Source: Streptomyces sp. NBC_00510
Lineage (GTDB): Bacteria > Actinomycetota > Actinomycetes > Streptomycetales > Streptomycetaceae
DNA: 64,000 nt
Assembly (NCBI GenBank): GCA_036013505.1
Contig: CP107851.1
Location: 6,718,501-6,782,500 of the forward strand
Reading direction: 5' to 3'
Below, piece after piece: positions 41,146 to 49,624 of the stretch (positions are counted from its first letter, which is position 1; each line of letters opens with the position of its first letter). A model generated the notes under the pieces. It ran no database searches. It was not told the DNA's origin and worked only from the letters and a program-made list of their open reading frames with translations. Position numbers and translations under genes: made by a program.

Positions 41146-42804
41146 TCAGATCGCCCACCAGATGCACGAATCAGCCGGAAGACGGACGGATCCGCCGGTG
41201 AACGCCACGGGCTCGGAGGAGAGCACCGGCCGCCCCGGCACGGGGAGTTGGACCGGCACCGGATTGACGTTGACGGTGCACACCAGGCCGGGACGGGAGA
41301 AGGCCAGCACCCCCTCGGGAGCGTCCAGCCAGCGCATCGGCCCGTCGCCGAGGCCGGGCAGTTCACGGCGCAGCCGCAGGGCCGAGCGGTACAGCTCCAG
41401 GGTGGAGTCGGGGTCGCCGGTCTGCGCCTGGACGCTCAGTCCGCCCCAGCCCGCGGGCTGCGGCAGCCAGCTGCCGGCCGGGCCGAAGCCGTGGCTGGGG
41501 CCGTCGGCGGTCCACGGGATGGGCACCCGGCAGCCGTCGCGCAGCCCGTCCTGGCCGTTGTCCCGGAAGAAGGAGGGGTCCTGGCGGACCTCGTCCGGCA
41601 GGTCGGTGACCTCGGGCAGACCCAGTTCCTCGCCCTGGTAGACGTATACGGAACCGGGCAGCGCGAGCATCAGCAGGGCCGCGGCGCGGGCCCGGCGCAG
41701 CCCGGCCGCACCGCCGCCGTAGCGGGTGACGTGCCGGACCACGTCGTGGTTGGAGAGCACCCAGGTGGTGGGGGCGCCCACGGAGACGGTGGCGGCGAGG
41801 GACTCCTCGATCACCGCGCGCATCGCCCCGGCCTCCCAGGGGCACTGCAGGAAGTGGAAGTTGAAGGCCTGGTGCAGCTCGTCGGGACGGACGTACAGCG
41901 CCATGCGCCCGGCGTCGGGCGCCCAGGCCTCGGCGACGCCGATGCGCTCGGACGGCAGCTCCTGGGGCCCGGGGCCGGGGGAGTAGGAGTCGAGCAGCCG
42001 GCGCCAGGCGCGGTGGATCTCGTGCACCCCGTCCTGGTCGAAGAAGGGGAGCACCTGGGAGCCGATCATCTTGACCTGCTCCTTGTGGCCGATGTCGGGC
42101 AGGCCGGGCGCCTTGACCATGCCGTGCGCGACGTCGATGCGGAAGCCGTCCACGCCCAGGTCCAGCCAGAAGCGGAGGACGGCGTCGAACTCCTCGCGGA
42201 CCTCGGGGTGGTCCCAGTTGAGGTCGGGTTGCTCGGGCGCGAAGAGGTGGAGGTACCAGTCGCCGTCCGCGACCCGGGTCCACGCGGGGCCGCCGAAGAC
42301 CGACTCCCAGTCGTTGGGCGGCAGTTCGCCGTGCTCGCCCTTGCCGGGGCGGAAGTGGTAGCGCTCACGGGCCGGCCCCCCGCGCCGGTCCGTGAGCGCC
42401 GCCCGGAACCACGCGTGCCGGTCGGAGGTGTGGTTCGGGACGATGTCGACGATCACCCGCAGGCCCAGCTCGTGGGCGGTGCGGATGAGCGCGTCGGCGT
42501 CCGCGAGGGAGCCGAAGAGGGGGTCGACGCTGCGGTAGTCGGCGACGTCGTAGCCGCCGTCCGCCTGGGGCGAGGCGTAGAAGGGGGTCAGCCAGACCGC
42601 GTCGGCGCCCAGTTCCGCCAGGTACGGCAGCCGGGCCCGGATGCCGGGCAGGTCGCCCACGCCGTCACCGTCGCCGTCGGCGAAGGAGCGTACGTACACC
42701 TGGTAGATGACGGCGCTGCGCCACCAGCCGGGTGTGCCCCCTTCGGGGGCGGCCGGGGTCTCGTCGGTCGCGTCGTGGATGACGGGGGCGAGCTCTTGGG
42801 TCAT
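41146..42804 (-). CDS. aglA: Alpha-glucosidase AglA-type, first copy (GH13)
   Basis: 552 residues. GH13 (beta/alpha)8 barrel with DVADYRSVDPLFGS, IVDIVPNHTSD, the nucleophile motif GFRIDVAHGM, acid/base IGVAEAW, and the transition-state Asp in LSNHDVVRH. No signal peptide, so it acts in the cytoplasm on imported maltodextrins. The start ATG 42804 (MTQELAPVIHDA) faces malE across a 325-bp control region. A second copy (46610) encodes a closely related enzyme on the other side of malEFG; the two may differ in chain-length preference or regulation. Confidence 0.92.
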   Translation of the reverse strand: MTQELAPVIHDATDETPAAPEGGTPGWWRSAVIYQVYVRSFADGDGDGVGDLPGIRARLPYLAELGADAVWLTPFYASPQADGGYDVADYRSVDPLFGSLADADALIRTAHELGLRVIVDIVPNHTSDRHAWFRAALTDRRGGPARERYHFRPGKGEHGELPPNDWESVFGGPAWTRVADGDWYLHLFAPEQPDLNWDHPEVREEFDAVLRFWLDLGVDGFRIDVAHGMVKAPGLPDIGHKEQVKMIGSQVLPFFDQDGVHEIHRAWRRLLDSYSPGPGPQELPSERIGVAEAWAPDAGRMALYVRPDELHQAFNFHFLQCPWEAGAMRAVIEESLAATVSVGAPTTWVLSNHDVVRHVTRYGGGAAGLRRARAAALLMLALPGSVYVYQGEELGLPEVTDLPDEVRQDPSFFRDNGQDGLRDGCRVPIPWTADGPSHGFGPAGSWLPQPAGWGGLSVQAQTGDPDSTLELYRSALRLRRELPGLGDGPMRWLDAPEGVLAFSRPGLVCTVNVNPVPVQLPVPGRPVLSSEPVAFTGGSVRLPADSCIWWAI

Positions 42805-42871
42805 GTCGGTCCCTCGGGAGTCGGCGCCGTTCCCTGCCGATGATTCCGATCCGCCGCGTGATCGGCAATGC

Positions 42872-42894
42872 CTTTCAAGAATTTGCGGAAGATC
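42872..42894. promoter_or_regulatory. Candidate MalR operator 1
   Basis: ctttcaagaatttgcggaag followed by atc. Aligns with the site at 42982 (ctttcaag/cttgcaag, then tttgcggaag/tttgcagcaag). Close to the start of aglA copy 1. Confidence 0.5.
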
Positions 42895-42981
42895 GCGTAA
42901 CGGCTTCCAGGAGCGCGAGCGTCCCACGTCACGTCTCCCGTCTGCAACTGTGAGGACACGCAGATGTAACGATCGGAAGAT

Positions 42982-43002
42982 CTTGCAAGTCTTTGCAGCA
43001 AG
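42982..43002. promoter_or_regulatory. Candidate MalR operator 2
   Basis: cttgcaag (42982-42989) then ctttgcagcaag (42991-43002). The second part holds TTGCAGCAAG, matching the consensus TTGC(A/T)G(C/T)AAG also found upstream of the amylopullulanase gene. Confidence 0.55.
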
Positions 43003-43129
43003 GTCTTTCGTCGGGCTTTCATCCCTGTTACGTTCCTCGACAGCCCGGCGGCCGCAAAGGCGCAGTCGGCAGGGGGGACGCGGCGACGCGCCCCGCACCA
43101 TCACGGGCTTTCATCCTGGAGGAGATCAC

Positions 43130-44404
43130 ATGCGGCGTGGCATAGCGGCCACCGCGCTGGTTGCGGCGCTCGGGCTTGCGGCGACGGCTTGCGGCGGCGA
43201 CGACGGCGGCAGTGACAAGGCCGGCGGTCCCGTCACCATCACCTGGTGGGACACCTCGAACGCGACGAACGAGGCGCCGACCTACAAGGCTCTGATCGCG
43301 GACTTCGAGAAGGCGAATCCGAAGATCAAGGTCACGTACGTCAACGTGCCGTTCGACCAGGCCCAGAACAAGTTCCAGACGGCCGCCGGCAGCAAGGGCG
43401 CCCCGGACGTCGTCCGCGCCGAGGTCGGCTGGACCGCCTCCTGGGCGAAGTCCCAGTTCCTCGCGCCGCTGGACGGCACTCCGGCACTGGCCGACCAGGG
43501 TGACATCAACCCGTCCCTGCTCAAGCAGGCGCAGTACGAGGGCAAGACCTACGGTGCCCCGATCGTCACCGACACCCTCGCGCTCATGTGGAACAAGGAG
43601 CTGCTGAAGAAGGCCGGCTTCGACAAGGCCCCCGCCACCTGGGACGAGCTGAAGGCGGTCGCCAAGGCCGTCAAGGCCAAGGACAAGGTCGACGGCTTCT
43701 GGCTCCGCGCCGACTCCTACTACGAGCTGCCCTTCCTCTTCGGCGAGGGCACCGACATGGTCGACGCCGCGGCGAAGAAGATCACGATCAACTCGCCCGA
43801 GGCCGTCAAGGCCGTCGACGCGAGCAAGTCCGTGCTCGCCGCCCCGGGTGTCCACAAGCTCGACGTGACCGCCGACAGCTACGCCCACATGCAGGACGCG
43901 TTCGTCAACGGCAAGGTCGCCATGATCGTCCAGGGCCCCTGGGAGCTGACCAACATCTACAAGGGCGCGGCCTTCTCCGACAAGGCCAACCTGGGCATCT
44001 CCTCCGTCCCGGCCGGCTCCACCGGCAAGGCCGGCGCCCCCACCGGCGGCCACAACCTGGCCGTCTACGCCGGCTCGGACAAGGCCCACCAGGAAGCCGC
44101 CCAGAAGTTCGTCGGCTGGATGACCTCGGGTGAGACCCAGGCCAAGATCGCGCTGAAGAACGGCACCCTGCCGACCCGCACCTCCGCCTACACCGCCGAG
44201 GTCAAGGCCGCTCCCGGCGTCGCCGAGTTCCAGGACATCCTGGCCAACGTCGCCCGCCCGCGTCCGGAGCTGCCGGAGTACAGCTCCCTGTTCGCCGACT
44301 TCAACACCGGTCTGACGAACGTCCTGCAGGGCAAGACCGGCACCCAGGAGGGGCTGGACGCGACCGCCGACGCCTACAAGAAGCTCGTCAAGGACTTCCA
44401 GTAA
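43130..44404 (+). CDS. malE: Maltose/maltodextrin-binding lipoprotein
   Basis: 424 residues. Lipoprotein signal with lipobox LAATAC (Cys21), Gly/Asp-rich spacer, then a type I sugar-binding fold: VTITWWDTSNATNEAPTYKA, FQTAAGSKGAPDVVRAEVGW, PIVTDTLALMWNKELLKKAG, FVNGKVAMIVQGPWELTNIY. Captures maltodextrins outside the cell and feeds MalF/MalG. GGAGGA sits 6 bases before the ATG. First gene of the plus-strand operon, followed by a strong hairpin, so it should be made in excess over the membrane subunits. The energising ATPase (MsiK-type) is not encoded here. Confidence 0.93.
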   Translation: MRRGIAATALVAALGLAATACGGDDGGSDKAGGPVTITWWDTSNATNEAPTYKALIADFEKANPKIKVTYVNVPFDQAQNKFQTAAGSKGAPDVVRAEVGWTASWAKSQFLAPLDGTPALADQGDINPSLLKQAQYEGKTYGAPIVTDTLALMWNKELLKKAGFDKAPATWDELKAVAKAVKAKDKVDGFWLRADSYYELPFLFGEGTDMVDAAAKKITINSPEAVKAVDASKSVLAAPGVHKLDVTADSYAHMQDAFVNGKVAMIVQGPWELTNIYKGAAFSDKANLGISSVPAGSTGKAGAPTGGHNLAVYAGSDKAHQEAAQKFVGWMTSGETQAKIALKNGTLPTRTSAYTAEVKAAPGVAEFQDILANVARPRPELPEYSSLFADFNTGLTNVLQGKTGTQEGLDATADAYKKLVKDFQ

Positions 44405-44420
44405 GGCAGCCATGAGCCGT

Positions 44421-44454
44421 CCGGTCCGCCTCCCCCGAGCGGGGGGCGGACCGG
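44421..44454 (+). terminator. Strong hairpin between malE and malF
   Basis: ccggtccgcctccccc (44421-44436) pairs with ggggggcggaccgg (44441-44454) around a 4-base loop gagc, with a small bulge. Lying 16 bp past malE, it may partly terminate transcription or protect the malE end of the mRNA. Confidence 0.75.
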
Positions 44455-44541
44455 GCGGCCCGCCCGCGTCCGCACGCATGCCCCCCGGCCGTGCGGTGCG
44501 GCCGTACCACCCTTAGCGAACCTCTCGAAAAGGTGCCGAAG

Positions 44542-45543
44542 ATGACCGTCGCCGTCCAGGGCGGGACCCGGAAGACCAAGCGTGGCGAGGCGCCGCGCCG
44601 CGGTCCGCTCAGCCGCATCCGGCAGTCGTACAACCGCAACTGGTATGCCTGGGCCATGGTGGCGCCGGTGGTCGCCGTCATCGGCCTGCTGGTGCTCTAC
44701 CCCCTGGTCCGCGGCATCTACCTGTCGCTGACCGACGCCAACAGCCAGAACGTCGGCCGGACGATCGGCGTCAACCACATCCCGGACTCCTTCTCCTGGG
44801 TGGGCTTCAAGAACTACACGGAGATCCTCTCCGGGGCGGACCACCAGTTCTGGCCGCACTTCACCTGGACCATCATCTGGACGGCCGTCTGCGTCACCCT
44901 GCACTACGGCCTCGGCCTCGGCCTCGCCATGCTGCTGAACCGCAAGATCCGCGGCCGCACCTTCTACCGGCTGGTGCTGATCCTGCCCTGGGCCGTGCCC
45001 ACCTTCGTCACCGTCTTCTCGTGGCGGCTGATCCTCGCCGACGACGGCGGGATCCTGAACACGGTCCTGCACTCGCTGCACCTGCCGACGCCCGCCTGGC
45101 TGAGCGACCCCTTCTGGCAGAAGACCGCGGCGATCATGGTCAACACCTGGGTCGGCGTCCCCTTCATGATGGTCTCGCTCCTCGGCGGCCTGCAGTCGAT
45201 CCCCTCCGAGCTGTACGAAGCGGCCGAGATGGACGGCGCCACCCCCTGGCAGCGGTTCCGCTTCGTGACGCTCCCGGGCCTGCGCTCGGTGAGCAGCACG
45301 GTGATCCTGCTCGGCATCATCTGGACCTTCAACCAGTTCGTCGTCATCTTCCTGCTGTTCGGCGCGAGCGCGGGACAGGACGCCCAGATCCTGGTGACCT
45401 GGGCCTACCGGCTCGGCTTCGGACAGGACCCGCGTGACTACGCCGGGTCCGCCGCCTACGGCGTGATCATCCTGTCCATGCTCATCGTCTTCGCCTCCGT
45501 GTACCGGCGCTGGCTCGCCCGCTCCGAGAACGCGGCCGCCTGA
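44542..45543 (+). CDS. malF: Maltodextrin ABC permease MalF
   Basis: 333 residues, six membrane helices. It contains the EAA loop of binding-protein-dependent permeases: ELYEAAEMDGATPWQRFRFV. Opening segment WYAWAMVAPVVAVIGLLVLYPLV is the usual first helix. It pairs with MalG and a shared ATPase. ATG 44542 is used; a longer frame starts earlier without a ribosome site. The next gene follows after 26 bp. Confidence 0.92.
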   Translation: MTVAVQGGTRKTKRGEAPRRGPLSRIRQSYNRNWYAWAMVAPVVAVIGLLVLYPLVRGIYLSLTDANSQNVGRTIGVNHIPDSFSWVGFKNYTEILSGADHQFWPHFTWTIIWTAVCVTLHYGLGLGLAMLLNRKIRGRTFYRLVLILPWAVPTFVTVFSWRLILADDGGILNTVLHSLHLPTPAWLSDPFWQKTAAIMVNTWVGVPFMMVSLLGGLQSIPSELYEAAEMDGATPWQRFRFVTLPGLRSVSSTVILLGIIWTFNQFVVIFLLFGASAGQDAQILVTWAYRLGFGQDPRDYAGSAAYGVIILSMLIVFASVYRRWLARSENAAA

Positions 45544-45569
45544 CGGCCGCCCCCGGCCAGGACATCGTC

Positions 45570-46517
45570 ATGACGCAAGAGAGGGCAGCCACCCCCATGA
45601 GCACCACCGCAGACCTCCCCGCCACGGGGGCCGACCAGGGCGCGACCGCCGCCCCCGCCCGCGCGGCCGTACGCCGGCGCACCGGCCGCGGCGAGCGCAG
45701 CCGGGGCGCGTCCGTGCTGATCCACGGCGTGCTGATCACCGCGAGCCTCATCGCGGCCTTCCCCGTGCTGTGGATCGCCTGGGTCTCCTTCGGCCCCGAC
45801 AAGACCGACTTCCTGCACCCGGCCGACATCGCCGGCAAGTTCAGCTTCGAGAACTACACCAAGGTCCTCGGCGACACGAACTTCCTGCAGTGGTTCCTGA
45901 ACTCCATGATCGTCGCCCTCGGCACCTGCGTGCTGGGCGTGTTCATCGCCGCCAGTTCCGGCTACGCGGTCTCCCGGATGCGCTTCCCCGGCCACCGGCA
46001 GCTGATGTGGATCTTCCTGGTGACCCAGATGTTCCCGGTCGCCATCCTCATGGTGCCGCTGTACAACATCCTGGCCGACCTGGGTCTGCTGGACACGTAC
46101 TGGGCGCTGATCCTGGTCTACTGCACCACCGCCGTGCCGTACTGCGCGTGGCTGCTCAAGGGCTACTTCGACACCATCCCGCAGGAGATCGACGAAGCCG
46201 GACGGGTCGACGGCCTCACCCCGTTCGGCACCTTCTACCGGCTGGTCCTGCCCCTGGCCCGTCCGGGTCTGGCGGTGGCGGCCTTCTACACCTTCCTCAC
46301 GGCGTGGGGAGAGGTCGCCTACGCCTCGGTCTTCATGCTCGGCGACGACAAGTACACCCTCGCCGTCGGACTGACCACCTTCATCAGCGAGCACGACAAC
46401 CAGTGGGATCTGATGGCCGCCACGTCCGTGCTCATCGCCGTCCCCGCGTCGGCCTTCTTCTACGTCGTCCAGCGGCACCTGGTCACCGGCCTCACCGCCG
46501 GCGCGGCCAAGTCCTGA
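45570..46517 (+). CDS. malG: Maltodextrin ABC permease MalG
   Basis: 315 residues from ATG 45570 (AGGA upstream); an alternative start at 45597 (MSTTADLP) is possible. Six helices and the EAA motif DTIPQEIDEAGRVDGLTPFG. Final helices end VVQRHLVTGLTAGAAKS, the typical permease C-terminus. Partner of MalF. It is followed by a perfect 15-bp hairpin before the second glucosidase gene. Confidence 0.92.
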   Translation: MTQERAATPMSTTADLPATGADQGATAAPARAAVRRRTGRGERSRGASVLIHGVLITASLIAAFPVLWIAWVSFGPDKTDFLHPADIAGKFSFENYTKVLGDTNFLQWFLNSMIVALGTCVLGVFIAASSGYAVSRMRFPGHRQLMWIFLVTQMFPVAILMVPLYNILADLGLLDTYWALILVYCTTAVPYCAWLLKGYFDTIPQEIDEAGRVDGLTPFGTFYRLVLPLARPGLAVAAFYTFLTAWGEVAYASVFMLGDDKYTLAVGLTTFISEHDNQWDLMAATSVLIAVPASAFFYVVQRHLVTGLTAGAAKS

Positions 46518-46529
46518 CCGTCGTCCGAC

Positions 46530-46563
46530 CCGGGGCACCCGGCCCACCGGCCGGGTGCCCCGG
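46530..46563 (+). terminator. Strong hairpin between malG and aglA copy 2
   Basis: Perfect 15-bp stem (ccggggcacccggcc 46530-46544; partner 46549-46563), loop cacc, 13 bp past malG. Likely attenuator or mRNA-stability element that separates transporter genes from the glucosidase/repressor pair. Confidence 0.75.
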
Positions 46564-46609
46564 CCTCGCCCCCTCGCCGCACGAGCAACCACTTTTCCAA
46601 GGGATCACC

Positions 46610-48241
46610 ATGACCCAGTACCTGGCGGACTCCACCCGTCACCCCCACTCCTGCGACCAGCCCGTGGCCACCACGGACTGGTGGAGAGACGCGGTCATCT
46701 ACCAGGTCTACCCCCGCAGCTTCGCCGACGGGAACGGCGACGGCATGGGCGACATCCCCGGCGTCCGCGAGCGGCTCCCGTACCTGCGCGACCTCGGCGT
46801 CGACGCCGTCTGGCTGAGCCCCTTCTACGCCTCCCCGCAGGCCGACGCCGGTTACGACGTCGCCGACTACCGGGCCATCGACCCGATGTTCGGCACCCTC
46901 CACGACGCCGACGGCCTGATCCGCGACGCCCACCGGCTGGGTCTGCGGATCATCGTCGACCTGGTCCCCAACCACTCCTCCGACCAGCACGAGTGGTTCA
47001 AGCAGGCGCTGCGCGAGGGTCCCGGCTCGCCGCTGCGGGCGCGCTACCACTTCCGTCCCGGCAAGGGCGAGAACGGCGAACTGCCCCCCAACGACTGGGA
47101 GTCCATCTTCGGCGGGCCGGCCTGGACCCGTGCCGCCGACGGCGAGTGGTTCCTGCACCTGTTCGCGCCCGAGCAGCCCGACTTCAACTGGGAGCACCCG
47201 GCCGTCCAGGACGAGTTCCGCTCGATCCTGCGCTTCTGGCTCGACATGGGCGTCGACGGCTTCCGCATCGACGTCGCCCACGGCCTGGTCAAGGCCGACG
47301 GCCTGCCCGACATCGGCGCCCACGAGCAGCTCAAGCTCCTTGGCAACGATGTCCTGCCCTTCTTCGACCAGGACGGCGTCCACGAGGTCTACCGCTCGTG
47401 GCGGCGCATCCTCGACGAGTACGACGGCGAGCGCATCGCCGTCGCCGAGGCCTGGACCCCCACCGTCGAGCGCACCGCCAACTACGTCCGCGCCGACGAA
47501 CTGCACCAGGCCTTCAACTTCCAGTACCTCGGCACGAAGTGGGACGCCGTCGAGCTGCGCGAGGTCATCGACCGCTCGCTCGACGCCATGCGCCCGGTCG
47601 CCGCGCCCACCACCTGGGTCCTGTCCAACCACGACGTGGTCCGCCACGCCACCCGGCTGTCCCCCGACGGGAAGGGCTACGACCTGCGCCGCGCCCGCGC
47701 CGCCTCCCTGCTGATGCTGGCCCTGCCCGGCTCCGCGTACGTCTACCAGGGCGAGGAACTGGGCCTGCCCGAGGTCACCGACCTGCCCGACGAGGCCCGT
47801 CAGGACCCGGCGTTCTTCCGCGCCGCCGGCCAGGACGGCTTCCGCGACGGCTGCCGGGTGCCGATCCCGTGGACCGCCGAGGGCCCCAGCCACGGCTTCG
47901 GCAGCGGCGGCAGCTGGCTGCCGCAGCCCGAGGAGTGGGCGGGGCTCAGCGTCGCCGCACAGACCGGCGACCCGGACTCCACCCTGGAGCTGTACCGCTC
48001 CGCGCTGCGGCTGCGCCGCGAGCGGGACGGCCTCGGCGCGGGCGAGTCGGTCCAGTGGCAGGACGCCCCGCAGGGCGTGCTGTCCTTCCGCCGGCCCGGC
48101 TTCGCGTGCACCGTCAACACCACCGGAGCTCCGGTGACGCTGCCCGCGCCGGGCCGGGTGCTGCTGGCCAGTTCCCCCGTGGAGGTCACGGCGGACGGGG
48201 TCGTCCTCCCGGCCGACACGACCGTCTGGTGGGCCGTTTGA
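46610..48241 (+). CDS. aglA: Alpha-glucosidase AglA-type, second copy (GH13)
   Basis: 543 residues, same architecture as the gene at 41146: DVADYRAIDPMFGT, IVDLVPNHSSD, nucleophile motif GFRIDVAHGL, acid/base IAVAEAW, LSNHDVVRHATR. Sequences run parallel almost residue for residue; for example both share YQGEELGLPEVTDLPDE and LSVxAQTGDPDSTLELYRSA. The ATG at 46610 follows AAGGGATC. This copy sits at the usual position downstream of malG. It is followed after 31 bp by a second malR-like gene. Confidence 0.92.
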   Translation: MTQYLADSTRHPHSCDQPVATTDWWRDAVIYQVYPRSFADGNGDGMGDIPGVRERLPYLRDLGVDAVWLSPFYASPQADAGYDVADYRAIDPMFGTLHDADGLIRDAHRLGLRIIVDLVPNHSSDQHEWFKQALREGPGSPLRARYHFRPGKGENGELPPNDWESIFGGPAWTRAADGEWFLHLFAPEQPDFNWEHPAVQDEFRSILRFWLDMGVDGFRIDVAHGLVKADGLPDIGAHEQLKLLGNDVLPFFDQDGVHEVYRSWRRILDEYDGERIAVAEAWTPTVERTANYVRADELHQAFNFQYLGTKWDAVELREVIDRSLDAMRPVAAPTTWVLSNHDVVRHATRLSPDGKGYDLRRARAASLLMLALPGSAYVYQGEELGLPEVTDLPDEARQDPAFFRAAGQDGFRDGCRVPIPWTAEGPSHGFGSGGSWLPQPEEWAGLSVAAQTGDPDSTLELYRSALRLRRERDGLGAGESVQWQDAPQGVLSFRRPGFACTVNTTGAPVTLPAPGRVLLASSPVEVTADGVVLPADTTVWWAV

Positions 48242-48272
48242 CGTGCGGCGCGGTCGCATAGGGTCGGGGACT

Positions 48273-49310
48273 GTGAACACCACCGCTCGACTTGCCGACA
48301 TCGCGGCCCAGGCGGGGGTCAGCGAGGCCACCGCCAGCCGCGTGCTGAACGGGAAGGCGGGGGTCGCCCCCGCCACCCGGCAGAAGGTGCTGGCCGCACT
48401 GGACGTGCTCGGCTACGAGCGTCCGGTGCGGCTGCGCCAGCGCAGCGCCGGCCAGATCGGGCTGATCACCCCCGAGCTCAACAACCCGATCTTCCCCGCC
48501 TTCGCCCAGGTCATCGAGCAGAACCTGACCGGCTACGGCTACACCGCGGTGCTGTGCACCCAGCACCCCGGCGGCTCCACCGAGGACGAACTGGTGGAGG
48601 CGCTCGTGGAGCGCGGGGTGCGCGGCATCGTCTTCCTGTCCGGGCTGCACGCGGACGTCACCGCCGACCCCGAGCGCTACGCCCGCCTGCTCGGCCAGGG
48701 CGTGCCCTACGTGCTGGTCAACGGCTTCAACCCGGCGATCGCCGGGCCGTACATCTCGCCGGACGAGCGCGCCTCGGCGCGCATCGCCGTCCAGCACCTG
48801 GTGGAGCTCGGGCACCAGCGGATCGGCCTGGCCGTCGGGCCCAACCGCTTCGTGCCCGTGCACCGCAAGGTCGAGGGCTTCGTGGAGTCGCTGGGCAGCC
48901 TGCTCGGGCTCGGCGAGGAGCAGGCCGCGGAGTACGTCCAGCACACCCTCTTCTCCGTGGAGGGCGGCCACGCGGCCGCCGGGGCGCTGCTGGACAAGGG
49001 CTGCACGGGCATCGTCTGCGGCAGCGACCTGATGGCGCTCGGCGCGGTGCGCGCGGTGCGGGAACGGGGGCTGACCGTCCCCGGGGACGTGTCGGTCGTC
49101 GGCTACGACGACTCGCCGCTGATCGCCTTCACCGACCCGCCGCTGACCACGGTCCGCCAGCCGGTCGAGGCGATGGGCGCGGCCGCGGTGAACGCGTTGC
49201 TGGAGGAGATCGGCGGCAACCCGGTGCAGCGTGCGGAGTTCGTCTTCCAGACGGAGCTGGTCGTCCGCGGCTCCACGGGTCAGGCGCCCGGCGCCGGCCG
49301 GCGTTCCTGA
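48273..49310 (+). CDS. LacI-family repressor, second MalR-like copy
   Basis: 345 residues from GTG 48273 (MNTTARLADIAAQAG). Helix-turn-helix ARLADIAAQAGVSEATASRV differs from the first copy in the recognition helix by only V to A, so it probably binds the same or very similar operators. Effector domain GLITPELNNPIFPAFAQVIE etc. It follows the second glucosidase by 31 bp in the same operon. The effector pocket differs more than the DNA-binding part, suggesting a different inducer or sensitivity. Confidence 0.9.
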   Translation: MNTTARLADIAAQAGVSEATASRVLNGKAGVAPATRQKVLAALDVLGYERPVRLRQRSAGQIGLITPELNNPIFPAFAQVIEQNLTGYGYTAVLCTQHPGGSTEDELVEALVERGVRGIVFLSGLHADVTADPERYARLLGQGVPYVLVNGFNPAIAGPYISPDERASARIAVQHLVELGHQRIGLAVGPNRFVPVHRKVEGFVESLGSLLGLGEEQAAEYVQHTLFSVEGGHAAAGALLDKGCTGIVCGSDLMALGAVRAVRERGLTVPGDVSVVGYDDSPLIAFTDPPLTTVRQPVEAMGAAAVNALLEEIGGNPVQRAEFVFQTELVVRGSTGQAPGAGRRS

Positions 49311-49624
49311 TCGTCTCCGGTCGTCTCTGATCGCCCCCGACCGTGCCTGATGCGCGGCGGGTGTTGAGGCGGGCCCTGGACCTGCCCCGGGCGGGGCGCA
49401 GCGGGGTGGCTTCGTCGGTCCTGGGCCCGCCTCCGTCTCGGTGGCGACCGGTCCAGCCGGCCGGGCGCGTGGGACCCGCCGTCAGGGGCGGACCCCCGGC
49501 CGGCCGAACCGGGCTGAAGAGGAACGTAACAGCCGCTCCGGCCAGGACGGAAGGCCCCTGCAGAAACTTTCTGCAAGATTCTGCAGGGACCTTTCGGAAG
49601 GGCGGGACCGCAGGTGGGAGGGGG
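49311..49624. other. Intergenic stretch after the second LacI gene
   Basis: 314 bp without a gene. The first 240 bp show nothing clear beyond repeated gatcg/gtcgtct motifs; the rest holds the inverted repeat at 49551-49593. Confidence 0.6.
49551..49593. terminator. Inverted repeat between convergent LacI-2 and hydrolase genes
   Basis: aaggcccctgcagaa (49551-49565) pairs with 49579-49593 with one mismatch, loop of 13 bases (actttctgcaaga). Position suggests a bidirectional terminator, but it contains four CTGCA elements like the mal operators, so a regulatory role is also possible. Confidence 0.6.

Larger units (their letters stand above)
42805..43129. promoter_or_regulatory. Divergent control region between aglA (copy 1) and malE
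   Basis: 325 bp without a gene. It holds two related operator-like segments (42872-42894 and 42982-43002), each with CTT-x-CAAG followed by TTGCxG-AAG, one nearer each promoter. The region around 42850-43030 is A/T-richer than its neighbours. Presumed MalR-controlled promoters in both directions. Confidence 0.65.
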
